Below, piece after piece: positions 16,458 through 25,035 of a DNA stretch of 64,000 nucleotides (position 1 is the first letter of the stretch; each line of letters starts with the position of its first letter). Where the stretch lies: assembly GCF_030056575.1 (NCBI RefSeq), contig NZ_JASHHX010000001.1, positions 310,001 through 374,000 on the forward strand, read 5' to 3'. The notes below the pieces were generated by a model. It was not told where the DNA came from. It made no database searches and was given only the letters and a program-made list of their open reading frames with translations. The position numbers and the translations under genes were made by a program. This DNA is from Rhodoblastus sp. 17X3 (GTDB taxonomy: Bacteria > Pseudomonadota > Alphaproteobacteria > Rhizobiales > Beijerinckiaceae).

Positions 16458-17027
16458 TTAGTCGAGCACGACGACCTTGGTTCCCACTTTGACGCGATTA
16501 TAGAGATCAACGACATCGCGGTTTGTCATGCGGATACAACCCGAGGACACCGCCGTGCCGATCGTGTCCTGCTCGTTCGATCCATGGATGCGATATTCGC
16601 TCGATCCGAGATAAAGCGCGCGAGCGCCAAGCGGATTGTCGACGCCACCGACCATATGGTGCGGAATGTCAGGTCTCCGTTTCATCATGGCGGTCGGCGG
16701 CGTCCAGTCAGGCCATTCGCGTTTACGTGTGACCGTTTTAACGCCCGACCACGTGAAGCCGGTTCGACCGACCCCGACGCCATATTCGATCGCCTGTCCG
16801 CGGCCGAGAACGTAATAAAGCCGGCGGTGGGTCGTCGAGACTACGACATCGCCCCTCTTGTACTGGGGATGGCGCCAGATCACGACCTGCGGCGGTATTG
16901 CTTCGGCGCCGATGACATTGAAAATCTCAGCAATTTTGTTGGCGGCCTGAGATGCGTTGGCCTCGACCGGCGACCCCAACATCATTCCCGTCAACGCCGT
17001 CGCCAAAATTCCCAACCGTAGCCGCAT
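16458..17027 (-). CDS. L,D-transpeptidase (YkuD domain), secreted
   Basis: 189 residues. A signal peptide occupies the first 25 or so (RLGILATALTGMMLGSPVEA, then NAS). The YkuD domain follows: VVVSTTHRRLYYVLGRGQAI at the beginning and the catalytic box YRIHGSNEQDTIG ... SSGCIRM with the active-site Cys. These periplasmic enzymes crosslink peptidoglycan through meso-DAP residues or attach proteins to it; they are numerous in Hyphomicrobiales. It appears monocistronic. The length is typical of the short alphaproteobacterial class without a LysM domain. Confidence 0.9.
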   Translation of the reverse strand: MRLRLGILATALTGMMLGSPVEANASQAANKIAEIFNVIGAEAIPPQVVIWRHPQYKRGDVVVSTTHRRLYYVLGRGQAIEYGVGVGRTGFTWSGVKTVTRKREWPDWTPPTAMMKRRPDIPHHMVGGVDNPLGARALYLGSSEYRIHGSNEQDTIGTAVSSGCIRMTNRDVVDLYNRVKVGTKVVVLD

Positions 17028-17299
17028 GCTGTCGCTCCCGCCTCTAACAGACGGCGAGCTATGTCCAACAGGAATGCGGCTGAATTCGGGTTTGGCCGGG
17101 CTTTCACCCGATGCAGGAACCTATTTGCATCGCACAACTAAACCGTTGGGTGCGTTGCCGAAATGTTGCTATTTTTGCACCATGCCAGCGAGAAAATAGA
17201 GTTGTCCACAGAGTCGCACAGGTTTCTATTCGTAATATGTTCTTGGTTTTTGATTGTGCGTCGCAAGTAAGGATCGGTCGCATTCGTCCATTAACGGCA

Positions 17300-17335
17300 A
17301 ACAAAAAACGCCCGCCAGTGCATCCGTGGCGGGCG
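17300..17335 (-). terminator. Terminator downstream of the 93-aa acidic gene
   Basis: The stem CGCCCGCCA / TGGCGGGCG (17309-17317 and 17327-17335) with a 9-nt loop is followed on the minus strand by a T6 run (17308-17303), so it terminates leftward transcription from the gene ending at 17403. A shorter T run on the other side (17341-17344) could give weak bidirectional function. Confidence 0.8.
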
Positions 17336-17402
17336 TCTCATTTTCCTCGGCCCTCGGGAAGATGCCGAATTAATCTCAGGATGGGCGCGGTCGATGAAGA
17401 TT

Positions 17403-17684
17403 TCAAGGCCGGCAGTCGCCATTGCCGCCCGGAAGGTGAATCGGCTGCTCGTTCGCTTCCACACGGCAGAAATACTCGGCTACGGCGTCGCCATCTGCGA
17501 TTCCGTCGTCTGCAGGATCGTGTTCACGCTCGTCGATATCCTCTTGGTCTAAGTTTTCCTCCAGATCGGCGTCGCCGTCGATCTCGTCCAGGAGCAGGAT
17601 CAGCGCCTCGATGGCATCCTCGATCAGCACCTGCACCGCGGGCGTGAATTCGAGGATATGGGTGAAGCCGTCAGACTTGCGCAT
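17403..17684 (-). CDS. Small acidic protein, 93 aa
   Basis: The sequence begins MRKSDGFTHILEFTPAVQVL and has a helical segment IEALILLLDEIDGDADLEEN followed by a run of Asp and Glu. Similar short acidic proteins (motif LLD-ID-D-DLEEN) recur as hypothetical genes in Hyphomicrobiales, with no known role. It lies 27 bp downstream of another small minus-strand gene and is followed by a strong terminator, so the pair forms a small operon. There is no signal peptide. Coding is supported by the neighbour, the terminator and codon usage; the function is unknown. Confidence 0.6.
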   Translation of the reverse strand: MRKSDGFTHILEFTPAVQVLIEDAIEALILLLDEIDGDADLEENLDQEDIDEREHDPADDGIADGDAVAEYFCRVEANEQPIHLPGGNGDCRP

Positions 17685-17711
17685 CGCCTTTGCTTTTCAT
17701 CGCTTCATCGA

Positions 17712-17945
17712 TCAGACGAGAAAGGAGTCGATCAGCGCAGCAATTTCGCACTCGTCGAGGGTAAGCATTTCGATATGCTCTTTGATATAGACGGTCTTGG
17801 CCCGCGCATCGGCCATGGCTTTGACCGGATGAGCGAAGACCTTCATCATCGCGTCGTATTCCGCCCGCGTCAGATCGCGGTTATTACCATCGTCTTGTTC
17901 GATGGCGGCGACCGTTTCGCGGTGGCGCGCAATTGCATCGGCCAG
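17712..17945 (-). CDS. Small hypothetical protein, start uncertain or degraded
   Basis: The minus-strand frame ending with TGA at 17714-17712 reads ARHRETVAAIEQDDGNNRDL then TRAEYDAMMKVFAHPVK and ends LDECEIAALIDSFLV. This is clearly protein-like and codon-typical, but no ATG, GTG or TTG occurs in frame until the Met pair at 17849, which would give only 45 residues. The frame stays open far upstream without stops. Either a non-standard start (CTG at 17945 gives 78 residues) is used, or the 5' end has been replaced, perhaps by the repeat-like sequence at 17994-18020. It shares a probable operon with the acidic gene downstream. Confidence 0.45.
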   Translation of the reverse strand: MADAIARHRETVAAIEQDDGNNRDLTRAEYDAMMKVFAHPVKAMADARAKTVYIKEHIEMLTLDECEIAALIDSFLV

Positions 17946-17993
17946 AGATGGCGTCGCGACAGCAGCAGTCGGGCGGCAGTGGCCGGAAGAAAT

Positions 17994-18021
17994 TCGGAGA
18001 AACGTCGGGTGAATTTGCGGT
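17994..18021 (+). repeat. Short dispersed repeat, copy 2
   Basis: Partner of the repeat at 15025-15060. It lies just upstream of the small gene with the missing start, so an insertion or rearrangement at this repeat may have removed that gene's 5' end. Confidence 0.45.
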
Positions 18022-18171
18022 CGTTTGGTCGACAGGGTTGCATCCGACCTGCAAAGGGGTAACCTTTTCTCGAGACATTTGGCCGCTTGCCGCTTGGGGG
18101 CAAGATTCCGGAGATCAGCGGTGTCGGCTGGCGGTTTTCGCCACCAAAAACCTTAAAATGGGGAGGTTGTC

Positions 18172-18732
18172 ATGGCGGCCAGTCCCTCCAATATCGTCTT
18201 TGACCTCCTTGCGCCGGATTTTAATCTGCCCGGCGTCGATGGCCGCACTTATCGTTTTGCCGACGTGGCCGGCGAAAAGGGCGCGGTCATTGTCTTCATC
18301 TGCAATCATTGCCCCTATGTGCTCGCCGTCATTGATCGTCTTGCGGCCGACGCGCGGACGATGATGGTCGAGGGAATTGGGTTCGCGGCTATTTGCTCCA
18401 ATGACGCCGCGGCCTATCCCGACGATTCCTTCCCCAAAATGCAATTGTTCGCCAAGCAGCACAAATTGCCCTTCCCTTATCTTCACGACGAAACGCAGGA
18501 CATCGCGCGGGCCTATGGGGCTGTCTGCACTCCGGATTTTTTTGGCTATGGCGCCGACGGCAAGCTGAAATATCGGGGCCGTCTTGACGAGGGGCGCACG
18601 AGTCCGCCTCCGCCAGGAGCGCGGCGCGAACTGCTCGAAGCAATGCGCGCCGTAGCCACGGACAATAAAATTCCGCAGGAACAGATTCCCTCGATCGGCT
18701 GCTCGATCAAATGGAAACCGGGAGGCGCGTAA
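18172..18732 (+). CDS. Thioredoxin-like / peroxiredoxin-like protein (AhpC-TSA fold)
   Basis: 186 residues. The motif VIVFICNHCPYVLAV at about residue 40 gives a CxxC-like NHCPY centre with only one Cys, typical of the PRX-like-1 group of thioredoxin-fold proteins. DFNLPGVDGRTYRFADVAGE precedes it and AVCTPDFFGYGADGKLKYRG follows, including the cis-Pro loop TPDFF. The C-terminus PSIGCSIKWKPGGA carries a conserved Cys in this group that may resolve the active-site Cys. The likely role is thiol redox or peroxide reduction in the cytoplasm. A GGGGAGG stretch lies shortly before the ATG. There is no operon partner. Confidence 0.85.
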   Translation: MAASPSNIVFDLLAPDFNLPGVDGRTYRFADVAGEKGAVIVFICNHCPYVLAVIDRLAADARTMMVEGIGFAAICSNDAAAYPDDSFPKMQLFAKQHKLPFPYLHDETQDIARAYGAVCTPDFFGYGADGKLKYRGRLDEGRTSPPPPGARRELLEAMRAVATDNKIPQEQIPSIGCSIKWKPGGA

Positions 18733-19187
18733 CACGTGGATTGATTTGGACGAGATGAGATCGTGATCTTGAAGGCTGATCCAGTTCTGATCGGATTTGA
18801 GCACCTTAAATATGCGCATGACTCTCGGAATTGCTCATCTCCAGCCAATCGCTTCTTTGGCGGCTGGCGCTCAGATCGCCATCGTAAAAGCAGAAGTCAT
18901 TCTGGAGCTAAACGCCCGCAGGGGGAAGAAGCGCGGCCGTGGGCCCTTTCACGCCGAATAGTTAAATGCCCTATCCGTCTTCCGCCGCCCCAGCGGGACC
19001 AGCGTCACGTTCATTTGTCGTCCGCGGACCGAGGTCGATATTCAGATTCAAGCTTTCCAAACTTCAAATCGTCTGAGCTGACCGGCCTGAGCTGATCTGA
19101 GTGAAACAGCAGCCCACGTCGCACGATGTCGCCATCGAGAGTCGCGTAGCGCATCGACATTCGGATCGCGCCGGTCCGTGCGCCGTC
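18733..19187. other. Intergenic region, possible 49-aa ORF
   Basis: 455 bp between convergent genes. An ATG at 18812 opens 49 codons ending at 18961 whose beginning, LGIAHLQPIASLAAGAQIAI, faintly resembles the start of DUF3096 membrane proteins, but the expected transmembrane second half is absent. It may be a decayed remnant. I see no RNA gene or terminator here. Confidence 0.3.
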
Positions 19188-20219
19188 TTACCTCGCGACG
19201 GCGGCTGGGAAAGTCCAGGAGCCATTCAGGATTTCCTGATGGGGTCGATAGAGCCGGATCATGTAGTTCCAGCCGGCCGTGACCGGCAGGCAGTTGGGGA
19301 TCTTGCCGTCGCAGTCGCCGAACTGAATGTTGACGCCGCCGTCGGCGCTCTTCTGCGCGGTGATGTTGTTGAGCGAATAGGCGTCGTAGGCATTCGGCGT
19401 GAAGAATCCTTCAGCGTTGTAAACTGTGACGGACCAGAAACCATCGACCGGCACGCTCGCCGGCACTTTCAGGCCATATACGACCTTGCCGTCATTCTTC
19501 TCGGGGACGACATTGAGATAAATGGCTTCCTTGTCGGGATTGCCGCCCCAGGCCGAGGCCGCTCCGAGCAGAAAGCGGACCGGATCAACCTCTGCGCGTG
19601 TGCCGAACATCCGGTTCTTGTCGGGCAGAGTATCGGCGAGAGCGATCAGCAGGTCGCGGACCTTCTTCTGACTGGCCTGATCCCAGGCCGGCGCCTCGAA
19701 CTTGCCCGGCCCGCCCGGTTGCTCGACCTTGATCGCGTCCTGCACGGCATGGGCCTGCTCCATGTCCTGTTTGTTTGCTGGGTCGGCCAGCGTGCGGAAC
19801 GCCACGGCGACATAGCGCGTGCCTATGGCGTCGCGCGTCAGAGTGTAGGCGCCTGGCCCGTGAGCAACCTGATGAGTGTACTGATCCTCGTCGAACACCT
19901 GCATCGAGATGAAGCGCTGGCCGGCATCGGGGATCGTGATCGTGACCGGCCCGGCGTCGAGGTCGAACACTGCTGAAGAGTAAAGGGTGTCGCGGTTGAG
20001 GCGGATGACGGTCTGCCTGTCGAGCGGCGCGGGCTCCCGAGTGTGGTCGAGCTTGCCGAAGCCGCCGTTCTTGACGATGCCGGCGAAATAAAGGTCCGAC
20101 TCGGCACGTGCGAAATTCTCGACATTAACGGGCGTCGCCTTGGGCTGGGGATCCTGCGCCTCGGCGGACCAGCCCGTGGAAATGGCGGCGGCAGCCACCA
20201 GTGCGAACGTCTTTCTCAT
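19188..20219 (-). CDS. DUF1254/DUF1214 secreted protein
   Basis: 343 residues from ATG 20219, chosen over an ATG 11 codons upstream because GGAAGTGA precedes it and the signal peptide (MRKTFALVAAAAISTGWSAE then AQ) then begins at the Met. The N-terminal half is DUF1254 (VIRLNRDTLYSSAVFDLDAG, FISMQVFDEDQYTHQV) and the C-terminal half DUF1214 (VDGFWSVTVYNAEGFFTPNA, NYMIRLYRPHQEILNGSW). The family is periplasmic and of unknown activity. It lies 16 bp downstream of a second DUF1254 gene, with which it forms an operon. Paired DUF1254 genes are common and may reflect gene duplication. Confidence 0.85.
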   Translation of the reverse strand: MRKTFALVAAAAISTGWSAEAQDPQPKATPVNVENFARAESDLYFAGIVKNGGFGKLDHTREPAPLDRQTVIRLNRDTLYSSAVFDLDAGPVTITIPDAGQRFISMQVFDEDQYTHQVAHGPGAYTLTRDAIGTRYVAVAFRTLADPANKQDMEQAHAVQDAIKVEQPGGPGKFEAPAWDQASQKKVRDLLIALADTLPDKNRMFGTRAEVDPVRFLLGAASAWGGNPDKEAIYLNVVPEKNDGKVVYGLKVPASVPVDGFWSVTVYNAEGFFTPNAYDAYSLNNITAQKSADGGVNIQFGDCDGKIPNCLPVTAGWNYMIRLYRPHQEILNGSWTFPAAVAR

Positions 20220-20235
20220 GTTCACTTCCTTTCTG

Positions 20236-21672
20236 TCAGGCGGTACGAACAAGCGGCGGTTGCTTCCAATGAGGGTCCAGCGCCTCGGGCTTGGGCCAGT
20301 AGAGGCGCAGCGTCGTCCAGAACGGTCCGGCGGGCGCCGGCAGCCAGTTCGCCTCGCGGTCCGACCCCGGGGATTCGTGCTGGAGATAGAGCGTCACCAG
20401 CCCGTCCGGATCGCGCTTCAGCGACGATAGCATCGGCGAGTTGATGAGGTAGCGGTTGATCGCGTTCGCCGACAGCAGGCTCTGCGGCAGCTCATATACG
20501 GTTAGCGACCAGAAGGCCTCGACCGGGAACGAATTCTTCGGATCGAACCGCAGCGTATAACGTCCGTCCTTGCCGTTCAGCGGCTTGCCAGCGGAATCGC
20601 TGTAGTAGAAGGGGTAGAGCGCTTCTTCCTTCGAATTGCCGTAGATTCCCAGCGCTGCCGAGGCCATGCGGATCACGTAATCGTTCTTCAGGAAGGTCCG
20701 CGTTCCGAAGCCCTCTGCCGCGGTGCGCTTGCCGGTGTCGAGGTCGCTGGCCTTGAAAGCGGCGAAGGCCTTCCAGGCATCCGCCATGCCGTCCTCAAGC
20801 GCCTTGCGCCGCTCGGGCGCGAGCTTGGCGACATCCAGAGCCTTGCCTGGTTCGACGCCGATGCGTGCGAAGCGCCAACGCAGGCCCCGCTCGGAGGCGT
20901 GCGTCGGGCAGAATTGCAAGATGAAGTTCAGGATTTGAAAGAACTCGACCGAGTTGCGCTGCTGCTCGGGCAAGAGAGGGCGGGGAAAGTCGATGACGGG
21001 CGCGGCGGCCGGCGCCGGCTTGCCCAGGAATTGCGAGAGCGGCTGCACCTTGTAGCCGGCCTGGATCGCCTTGACCTTCTCAAATTCGGCCGGCTCGAAG
21101 AGTTGGGTCCGGTAGAGCACGAAGGCGAAATCGGTTTCGCAGCGGATTACGCTCTTCACCCCCGGGGGCTTGAGCCCCTTCCAGCGCGGACCGGCCAGCA
21201 GGAAGCTGCCGGCCTCATTGCCGGTGGCGCGGCTGCCGACATAGGCGAAGTTGAAGGTGTACTGATCGATGAATTGCAGCGAGTAGTAGCGCCCAGCCTC
21301 CACGGACGGGACGGAGATCACCAGCGGCTCGGCACGCAGGTCGGCGCCAATATAGGAATAGGGCGTGTCCGAGTTCGGCGTCTGGATCGCCTTGTCTTCG
21401 GGTGTGTAGACGCGCGCCGTGTTGGCGATCGTGTTCCAGGGCGCCTTGAACTCGGGGCCGCCACGATCAACGAAGTAGGAATATTGGATTCGGTAATTGT
21501 CGACGAGCGGGAAGCCCCAGATCGTCGCCTCCTTTGCGATCGAGCGCAGCGTATCGACTTCGGCCGCCTCGGCGGCAGAAGGGCTCGCGGTCGATCCAAG
21601 CAAGGCTCCCGCACCAATATTCGCGACCGACGAGAGGAGGGCCCGTCTGTTGATGTCAATAGAGCTTGCCAT
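20236..21672 (-). CDS. DUF1254/DUF1214 protein with Tat-like signal
   Basis: 478 residues. The N-terminus MASSIDINRRALLSSVANIG, with RR in front of a hydrophobic and Ala-rich stretch ending SAAEA, looks like a twin-arginine signal, implying export of a folded, perhaps cofactor-bearing protein. DUF1254 follows (IQTPNSDTPYSYIGADLRAE, YYSLQFIDQYTFNFAYVG) and DUF1214 is C-terminal (VEAFWSLTVYELPQSLLSAN, LRLYWPKPEALDPHW). The biochemical role is unknown. It is the first gene of the two-gene unit and is divergent from the Crp/Fnr regulator, which suggests control by it. Confidence 0.85.
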   Translation of the reverse strand: MASSIDINRRALLSSVANIGAGALLGSTASPSAAEAAEVDTLRSIAKEATIWGFPLVDNYRIQYSYFVDRGGPEFKAPWNTIANTARVYTPEDKAIQTPNSDTPYSYIGADLRAEPLVISVPSVEAGRYYSLQFIDQYTFNFAYVGSRATGNEAGSFLLAGPRWKGLKPPGVKSVIRCETDFAFVLYRTQLFEPAEFEKVKAIQAGYKVQPLSQFLGKPAPAAAPVIDFPRPLLPEQQRNSVEFFQILNFILQFCPTHASERGLRWRFARIGVEPGKALDVAKLAPERRKALEDGMADAWKAFAAFKASDLDTGKRTAAEGFGTRTFLKNDYVIRMASAALGIYGNSKEEALYPFYYSDSAGKPLNGKDGRYTLRFDPKNSFPVEAFWSLTVYELPQSLLSANAINRYLINSPMLSSLKRDPDGLVTLYLQHESPGSDREANWLPAPAGPFWTTLRLYWPKPEALDPHWKQPPLVRTA

Positions 21673-22080
21673 GATGTTATCTCCCGGCGGAGGCTTGTAC
21701 GGCTCAGAATCGGTTGACGGAGCTGAGGATCGGGATCTGCCGAAGGAACACGCGGCGGATCAGATGAACGGGCTTGGCCCTGATCGGTGAAGATCGCGGC
21801 GTCGCCTGCGAGATGGGCGTCGGCGAAAGCCGCATGATCGAGTTTGACACGCACGACGACCGGCGCAGCCATGACGGCACGGGGCGCGACGGCGTTTCCG
21901 GCGCGATCATGCCTTCATCGTGGCGCGCCCCATGTCTCCTCCGAAAGCCTCGACCCAGTTCACCGCTCCGGACGCCGTCTGGTCGCGCGGCAGTTGTCGA
22001 ACGCCATTCGCCTTGGTTAAACTCGAGAACAACGAGACTGCGGCGCAACGGCAGCCACTATAAACGTCTCGAACATCGTA
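21673..22080. other. Long intergenic region between DUF1254 operon and Crp/Fnr gene
   Basis: About 410 bp with several open frames but none with convincing codon bias or start. A minus-strand frame beginning near 21872 (MAAPVVVRVKLDHAAFADAH) looks briefly protein-like but runs into the DUF1254 gene in another frame, so it may be a decayed gene. The region must contain both divergent promoters. Confidence 0.4.
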
Positions 22081-22100
22081 TTTGTCCGAAATCGGACAAA
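22081..22100. promoter_or_regulatory. Perfect palindrome, probable Crp/Fnr-family operator
   Basis: TTTGTCCGA and TCGGACAAA are perfect 9-bp inverted arms around a central AA. It ends 13 nt before the ATG of the Crp/Fnr gene and just ahead of its GGGAGG ribosome-binding site, a position suited to autorepression. It could also serve the divergent DUF1254 operon, although that lies more than 400 bp away. Confidence 0.65.
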
Positions 22101-22113
22101 GCGGGAGGCCTTT

Positions 22114-22803
22114 ATGAGGGCAGTCAGCAAGGCTCGCGCCGAGCAGATCATGAGCGAACGCGGCTGGCTGCCGTTGGTGCCCGAGGCGTTCCGGACGGAA
22201 GTGCTGCGGCGCTCGGTTTTGATGCGCTTTGCTCCGGGCGACACGGTGTTTCGCCTCGGCGATCCTGCGGGCGGAATTTACGGGCTTGTAACGGGCACTG
22301 TTAGCATCAGCTTTGCTCAGACCGGCGCTACGCCACGGTTGATCCTTCTCGGGATCCCGGGGCACTGGACCGGCGAAGGCTGCTTTCTCACGCGAAAGCC
22401 GCGGCGAGCTGAAATCAGGGCTGTCGTCAAAACGACGATGCTGTATCTTCCCCTCGACTCGATGGATCAAATGGCGGCGCGCGATCCGACGGTGGTGCAT
22501 CATGTCGCGCTCTTGCTGATGATGACGGTCGAGATCCTGTTCCGCGTGATAGACGATCTCCAAAGACCCGACGTGGACAGGCGGATCGCCTCGGTGCTTC
22601 AGCGCACCACCTGGATCGGAGAGGCGCCGATTCCGTTGACCCAGAGCGAGGTCGGCGTCATGGCGAACGCCTCGCGCAAGCAGGTCAACGCCGCGCTCAA
22701 GCGCTTCTCCGAGGCGGGATGGTTAACCAACACCTACCGCTCCATCCACATCACCGATCCGGAAGCGCTCCGCCGTTTTGCCGGGGGAGACGGCGCCGAT
22801 TGA
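22114..22803 (+). CDS. Crp/Fnr family transcriptional regulator
   Basis: 229 residues. The cyclic-nucleotide-binding-like domain spans about 20-130 (SVLMRFAPGDTVFRLGDPAG, IYGLVTGTVSISFAQTG). The C-terminal winged HTH has LTQSEVGVMANASRKQVNAA then LKRFSEAGWL. It has no N-terminal cysteine cluster, so it is not a classical oxygen-sensing FNR; the glycine-rich PGHWTGEGCF stretch in place of the cAMP phosphate cassette makes cAMP binding doubtful. The signal is unknown. It is divergent from the DUF1254 genes and has a perfect palindrome at its start that suggests autoregulation. The GGGAGG site is well spaced. Confidence 0.85.
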   Translation: MRAVSKARAEQIMSERGWLPLVPEAFRTEVLRRSVLMRFAPGDTVFRLGDPAGGIYGLVTGTVSISFAQTGATPRLILLGIPGHWTGEGCFLTRKPRRAEIRAVVKTTMLYLPLDSMDQMAARDPTVVHHVALLLMMTVEILFRVIDDLQRPDVDRRIASVLQRTTWIGEAPIPLTQSEVGVMANASRKQVNAALKRFSEAGWLTNTYRSIHITDPEALRRFAGGDGAD

Positions 22804-23015
22804 CAGGGCGCTCGGTGAAAACACGACCATCGTTTTGCCCTCCTTGAAAATATTGACTTGGAGCGCTTTGTCCGGCGCCCGTTCGGTTCGAACGGCAGAT
22901 GAAAACCGCTACTGAAGGTGTCTGGAAAACTCGGGGCTATTGCCGCCATAATGATGCGTCATCCGAACCGTTCGTTTTTGCGATATGAATGGTGATCGTC
23001 GGAGGAGGCGTTGCC

Positions 23016-23762
23016 GTGAAGCGTTTGGCGCCGGCAGTCCTGTTGATCGCTGTTCTGCAAGGCGGGGCTCGCGCAGAGCCCTGCGTCATCAATAACCCTT
23101 TTAACAGTCTGACGAACGTCAGGGCTGGCCCGCGCGGCGCCTCAATCCTGAAGAGGCTCAAGAACGGCGATCCAGTCCAATTCATCGCTTCGAGAAAAGA
23201 TCAAACAGGCGGCGATTGGGGCCATGTCACATTCTCGGAAGCCGGCGCCACGGGCTGGGTGTTGCGCCAATATTTGGACTGCGCCCCACGGGAATCCGCC
23301 AAAATGGCTAATCATCCGACGTCGTTGTCAGAGCCGGCGGCGCCCGGTCCAGAGACGACTGCGACAGCGACAAGGCTTGTGAAACTGAAATGTGATCTCC
23401 ACGGAGAATGTTCGGGATTAAGGCGTGGAATTTATAGCGACGATCATTCATGTCCGAGCGCGCTTGGCGTTTCAGATGGCGCTTACAAAATCATTCTTGA
23501 TTATAGAGACGATGTCATAACGCTTATACACCCAGATAAGATGCAAACAATATTAGATATGGCGTGTGATGCTGATGATTGTCAAGGTATAAGCCGTGGA
23601 AAACATAAAACGACAAAATGGACACATGATTTATTATTGACGGAATCCAAAACAATTATTGACTATACGTATGAAGTCGCATCCGATTTTGGTGATGGCA
23701 TTTCGTTCATGGTCACGCATATTTATCATGGAAGCTGTGCCCGTGAGCCGTCAGGCCGATAG
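23016..23762 (+). CDS. Secreted SH3-domain protein with AT-rich C-terminal half
   Basis: 248 residues from a GTG at 23016, preferred to the ATG at 22989 because GGAGGAGG lies just before it and the signal peptide (VKRLAPAVLLIAVLQGGARA) then starts correctly. An SH3_3 domain covers about 22-85: NSLTNVRAGPRGASILKRLK and WVLRQYLDCAP. The second half, from about residue 125, is Asp- and Lys-rich with several Cys (CDLHGECSGLRRGIY, ACDADDCQGIS) and has markedly lower GC and different codons from the first half. I do not recognise that half. The composition break suggests a chimera of a native export/SH3 part with foreign sequence. Bacterial SH3 domains usually bind cell-wall peptide. Confidence 0.65.
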   Translation: MKRLAPAVLLIAVLQGGARAEPCVINNPFNSLTNVRAGPRGASILKRLKNGDPVQFIASRKDQTGGDWGHVTFSEAGATGWVLRQYLDCAPRESAKMANHPTSLSEPAAPGPETTATATRLVKLKCDLHGECSGLRRGIYSDDHSCPSALGVSDGAYKIILDYRDDVITLIHPDKMQTILDMACDADDCQGISRGKHKTTKWTHDLLLTESKTIIDYTYEVASDFGDGISFMVTHIYHGSCAREPSGR

Positions 23763-23911
23763 TCGCCAGCTGACGACAGCGGCAATGTGGATGGACATTT
23801 TTTCAACGGGCGGCTCCTGAAGGAAGCGTCTCCATTTACGGAGGCGCGTCACGCGACTTCCATCAGGGGGCGATTTTTTCGAGATCGTCTCTTCCGACCG
23901 AGGCCGCGCGA

Positions 23912-24844
23912 TCACAATTTCCGGGTCCAGAACCGGATGGCGAAGGCAAGGTCGTCCGCGAAGGTGGAGGGCTTGCCGACCTCAACCGTGGCGGTCATCC
24001 CCGCCGCAAGCGTGATGTCGGGCGGGACGCTGTCGATGGCGATCCGCACCGGGATTCGTTGCGCGAGGCGGACCCAGGTGAAGACCGGATTCACATTCGA
24101 CAATTCGGCCATGGACCCGGCGGCGTTCTGGTCGGCGATCCCTCGGCTGACGCTGTCGACGCGTCCGGTCAGGATTTGATCGGGATAGCCCATCAAGGTG
24201 AAGCGCGCGCTGTCGCCGGGATGGACGCTGGCGAGCTGGGTCTCCTCGAAATAGCCGGCGACCCAGAAGGAATCGCTGTCCACGACCGCCAGAGCCGGCT
24301 GTCCGGCGGTGACATAATCGCCCTCGCGCAGCCGCAGATTCACGACATAGCCGTTGACGGGCGAGCGCACCACGGCGCGTTCGAGATCGATCCGCGCGCG
24401 TTCGAGCTGGGCGCGCGCGGCTTCCGTGGCTGCGGCGGCGACATTGGCGGCGCTTTCATAGCTTTCGCGGTCTTCGCGCGACACCGACAGTTCGGACAGC
24501 CGCGCGCGTCCATCGGCCTTGATCCGGGCGATGCGCAGGGAGTGGCTCTGGCCGTCCAGCGCCGCCTGCGCCTGGTCCCGCGCGATTCGGTAATTGCTGG
24601 GGTCGATTACGAACAGCACGTCGCCCTTGCGCACCGCCTGGTTGTCCTTGACCTTGAGCTCGATCAGTTTTCCGCTGACTTCCGGCGCGACCGTGACCGT
24701 CTCGACCCGCACGCGGCCGTCGCGGGTCCAGGGCGAGATCATGTAATGGCGCCAGAGGGCCGTCGCGCCGAGGACGGCGGCGATCAGCGCGCAGGCGGTC
24801 AGGCCGAAGCGAAGGAGGGAGCGAAGGCGGGAGAAGGGTTTCAT
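23912..24844 (-). CDS. HlyD/EmrA-type membrane fusion protein
   Basis: 310 residues from ATG 24844, which overlaps the DUF1656 stop (ATGA). One N-terminal membrane helix (LLRFGLTACALIAAVLGATA) is followed by the biotinyl-lipoyl half-domain (VAPEVSGKLIELKVKDNQAV, GDVLFVIDPSNY), a coiled-coil hairpin (about 95-160) and the second half VVRSPVNGYVVNLRLREGDY. It is the periplasmic adaptor of the export system made with the FUSC permease and DUF1656 protein, as in AaeA of aromatic acid efflux. Last gene of the operon; a weak hairpin lies beyond its end near 23828-23850. Confidence 0.9.
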   Translation of the reverse strand: MKPFSRLRSLLRFGLTACALIAAVLGATALWRHYMISPWTRDGRVRVETVTVAPEVSGKLIELKVKDNQAVRKGDVLFVIDPSNYRIARDQAQAALDGQSHSLRIARIKADGRARLSELSVSREDRESYESAANVAAAATEAARAQLERARIDLERAVVRSPVNGYVVNLRLREGDYVTAGQPALAVVDSDSFWVAGYFEETQLASVHPGDSARFTLMGYPDQILTGRVDSVSRGIADQNAAGSMAELSNVNPVFTWVRLAQRIPVRIAIDSVPPDITLAAGMTATVEVGKPSTFADDLAFAIRFWTRKL

Positions 24845-25035
24845 GGCAGATACACGGTTGCTGAGAGAACGAAGACGAACAGGCAAAGCTCGAACAGGGC
24901 GGGGTGCCAGACCCGGGTGGACAGGCGCGCGCGCGCCAGCAGGCCGCGCAAGATGAAGAAAATAACCGCGGCGAATAAGAGGTCGCCGACGAAGGGCGCG
25001 ACATAGACGCCGAAAAGGTTCAGCTCGTGGTTCAT
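24841..25035 (-). CDS. DUF1656 small inner-membrane protein
   Basis: 64 residues with two hydrophobic helices (FVGDLLFAAVIFFILRGLL and FELCLFVFVLSATVY). DUF1656 (AaeX/YdhI-like) proteins sit between FUSC permeases and HlyD adaptors in efflux operons, with a role in the complex that is not settled. It overlaps both neighbours by 4 bp, consistent with fixed stoichiometry. Confidence 0.85.
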   Translation of the reverse strand: MNHELNLFGVYVAPFVGDLLFAAVIFFILRGLLARARLSTRVWHPALFELCLFVFVLSATVYLP

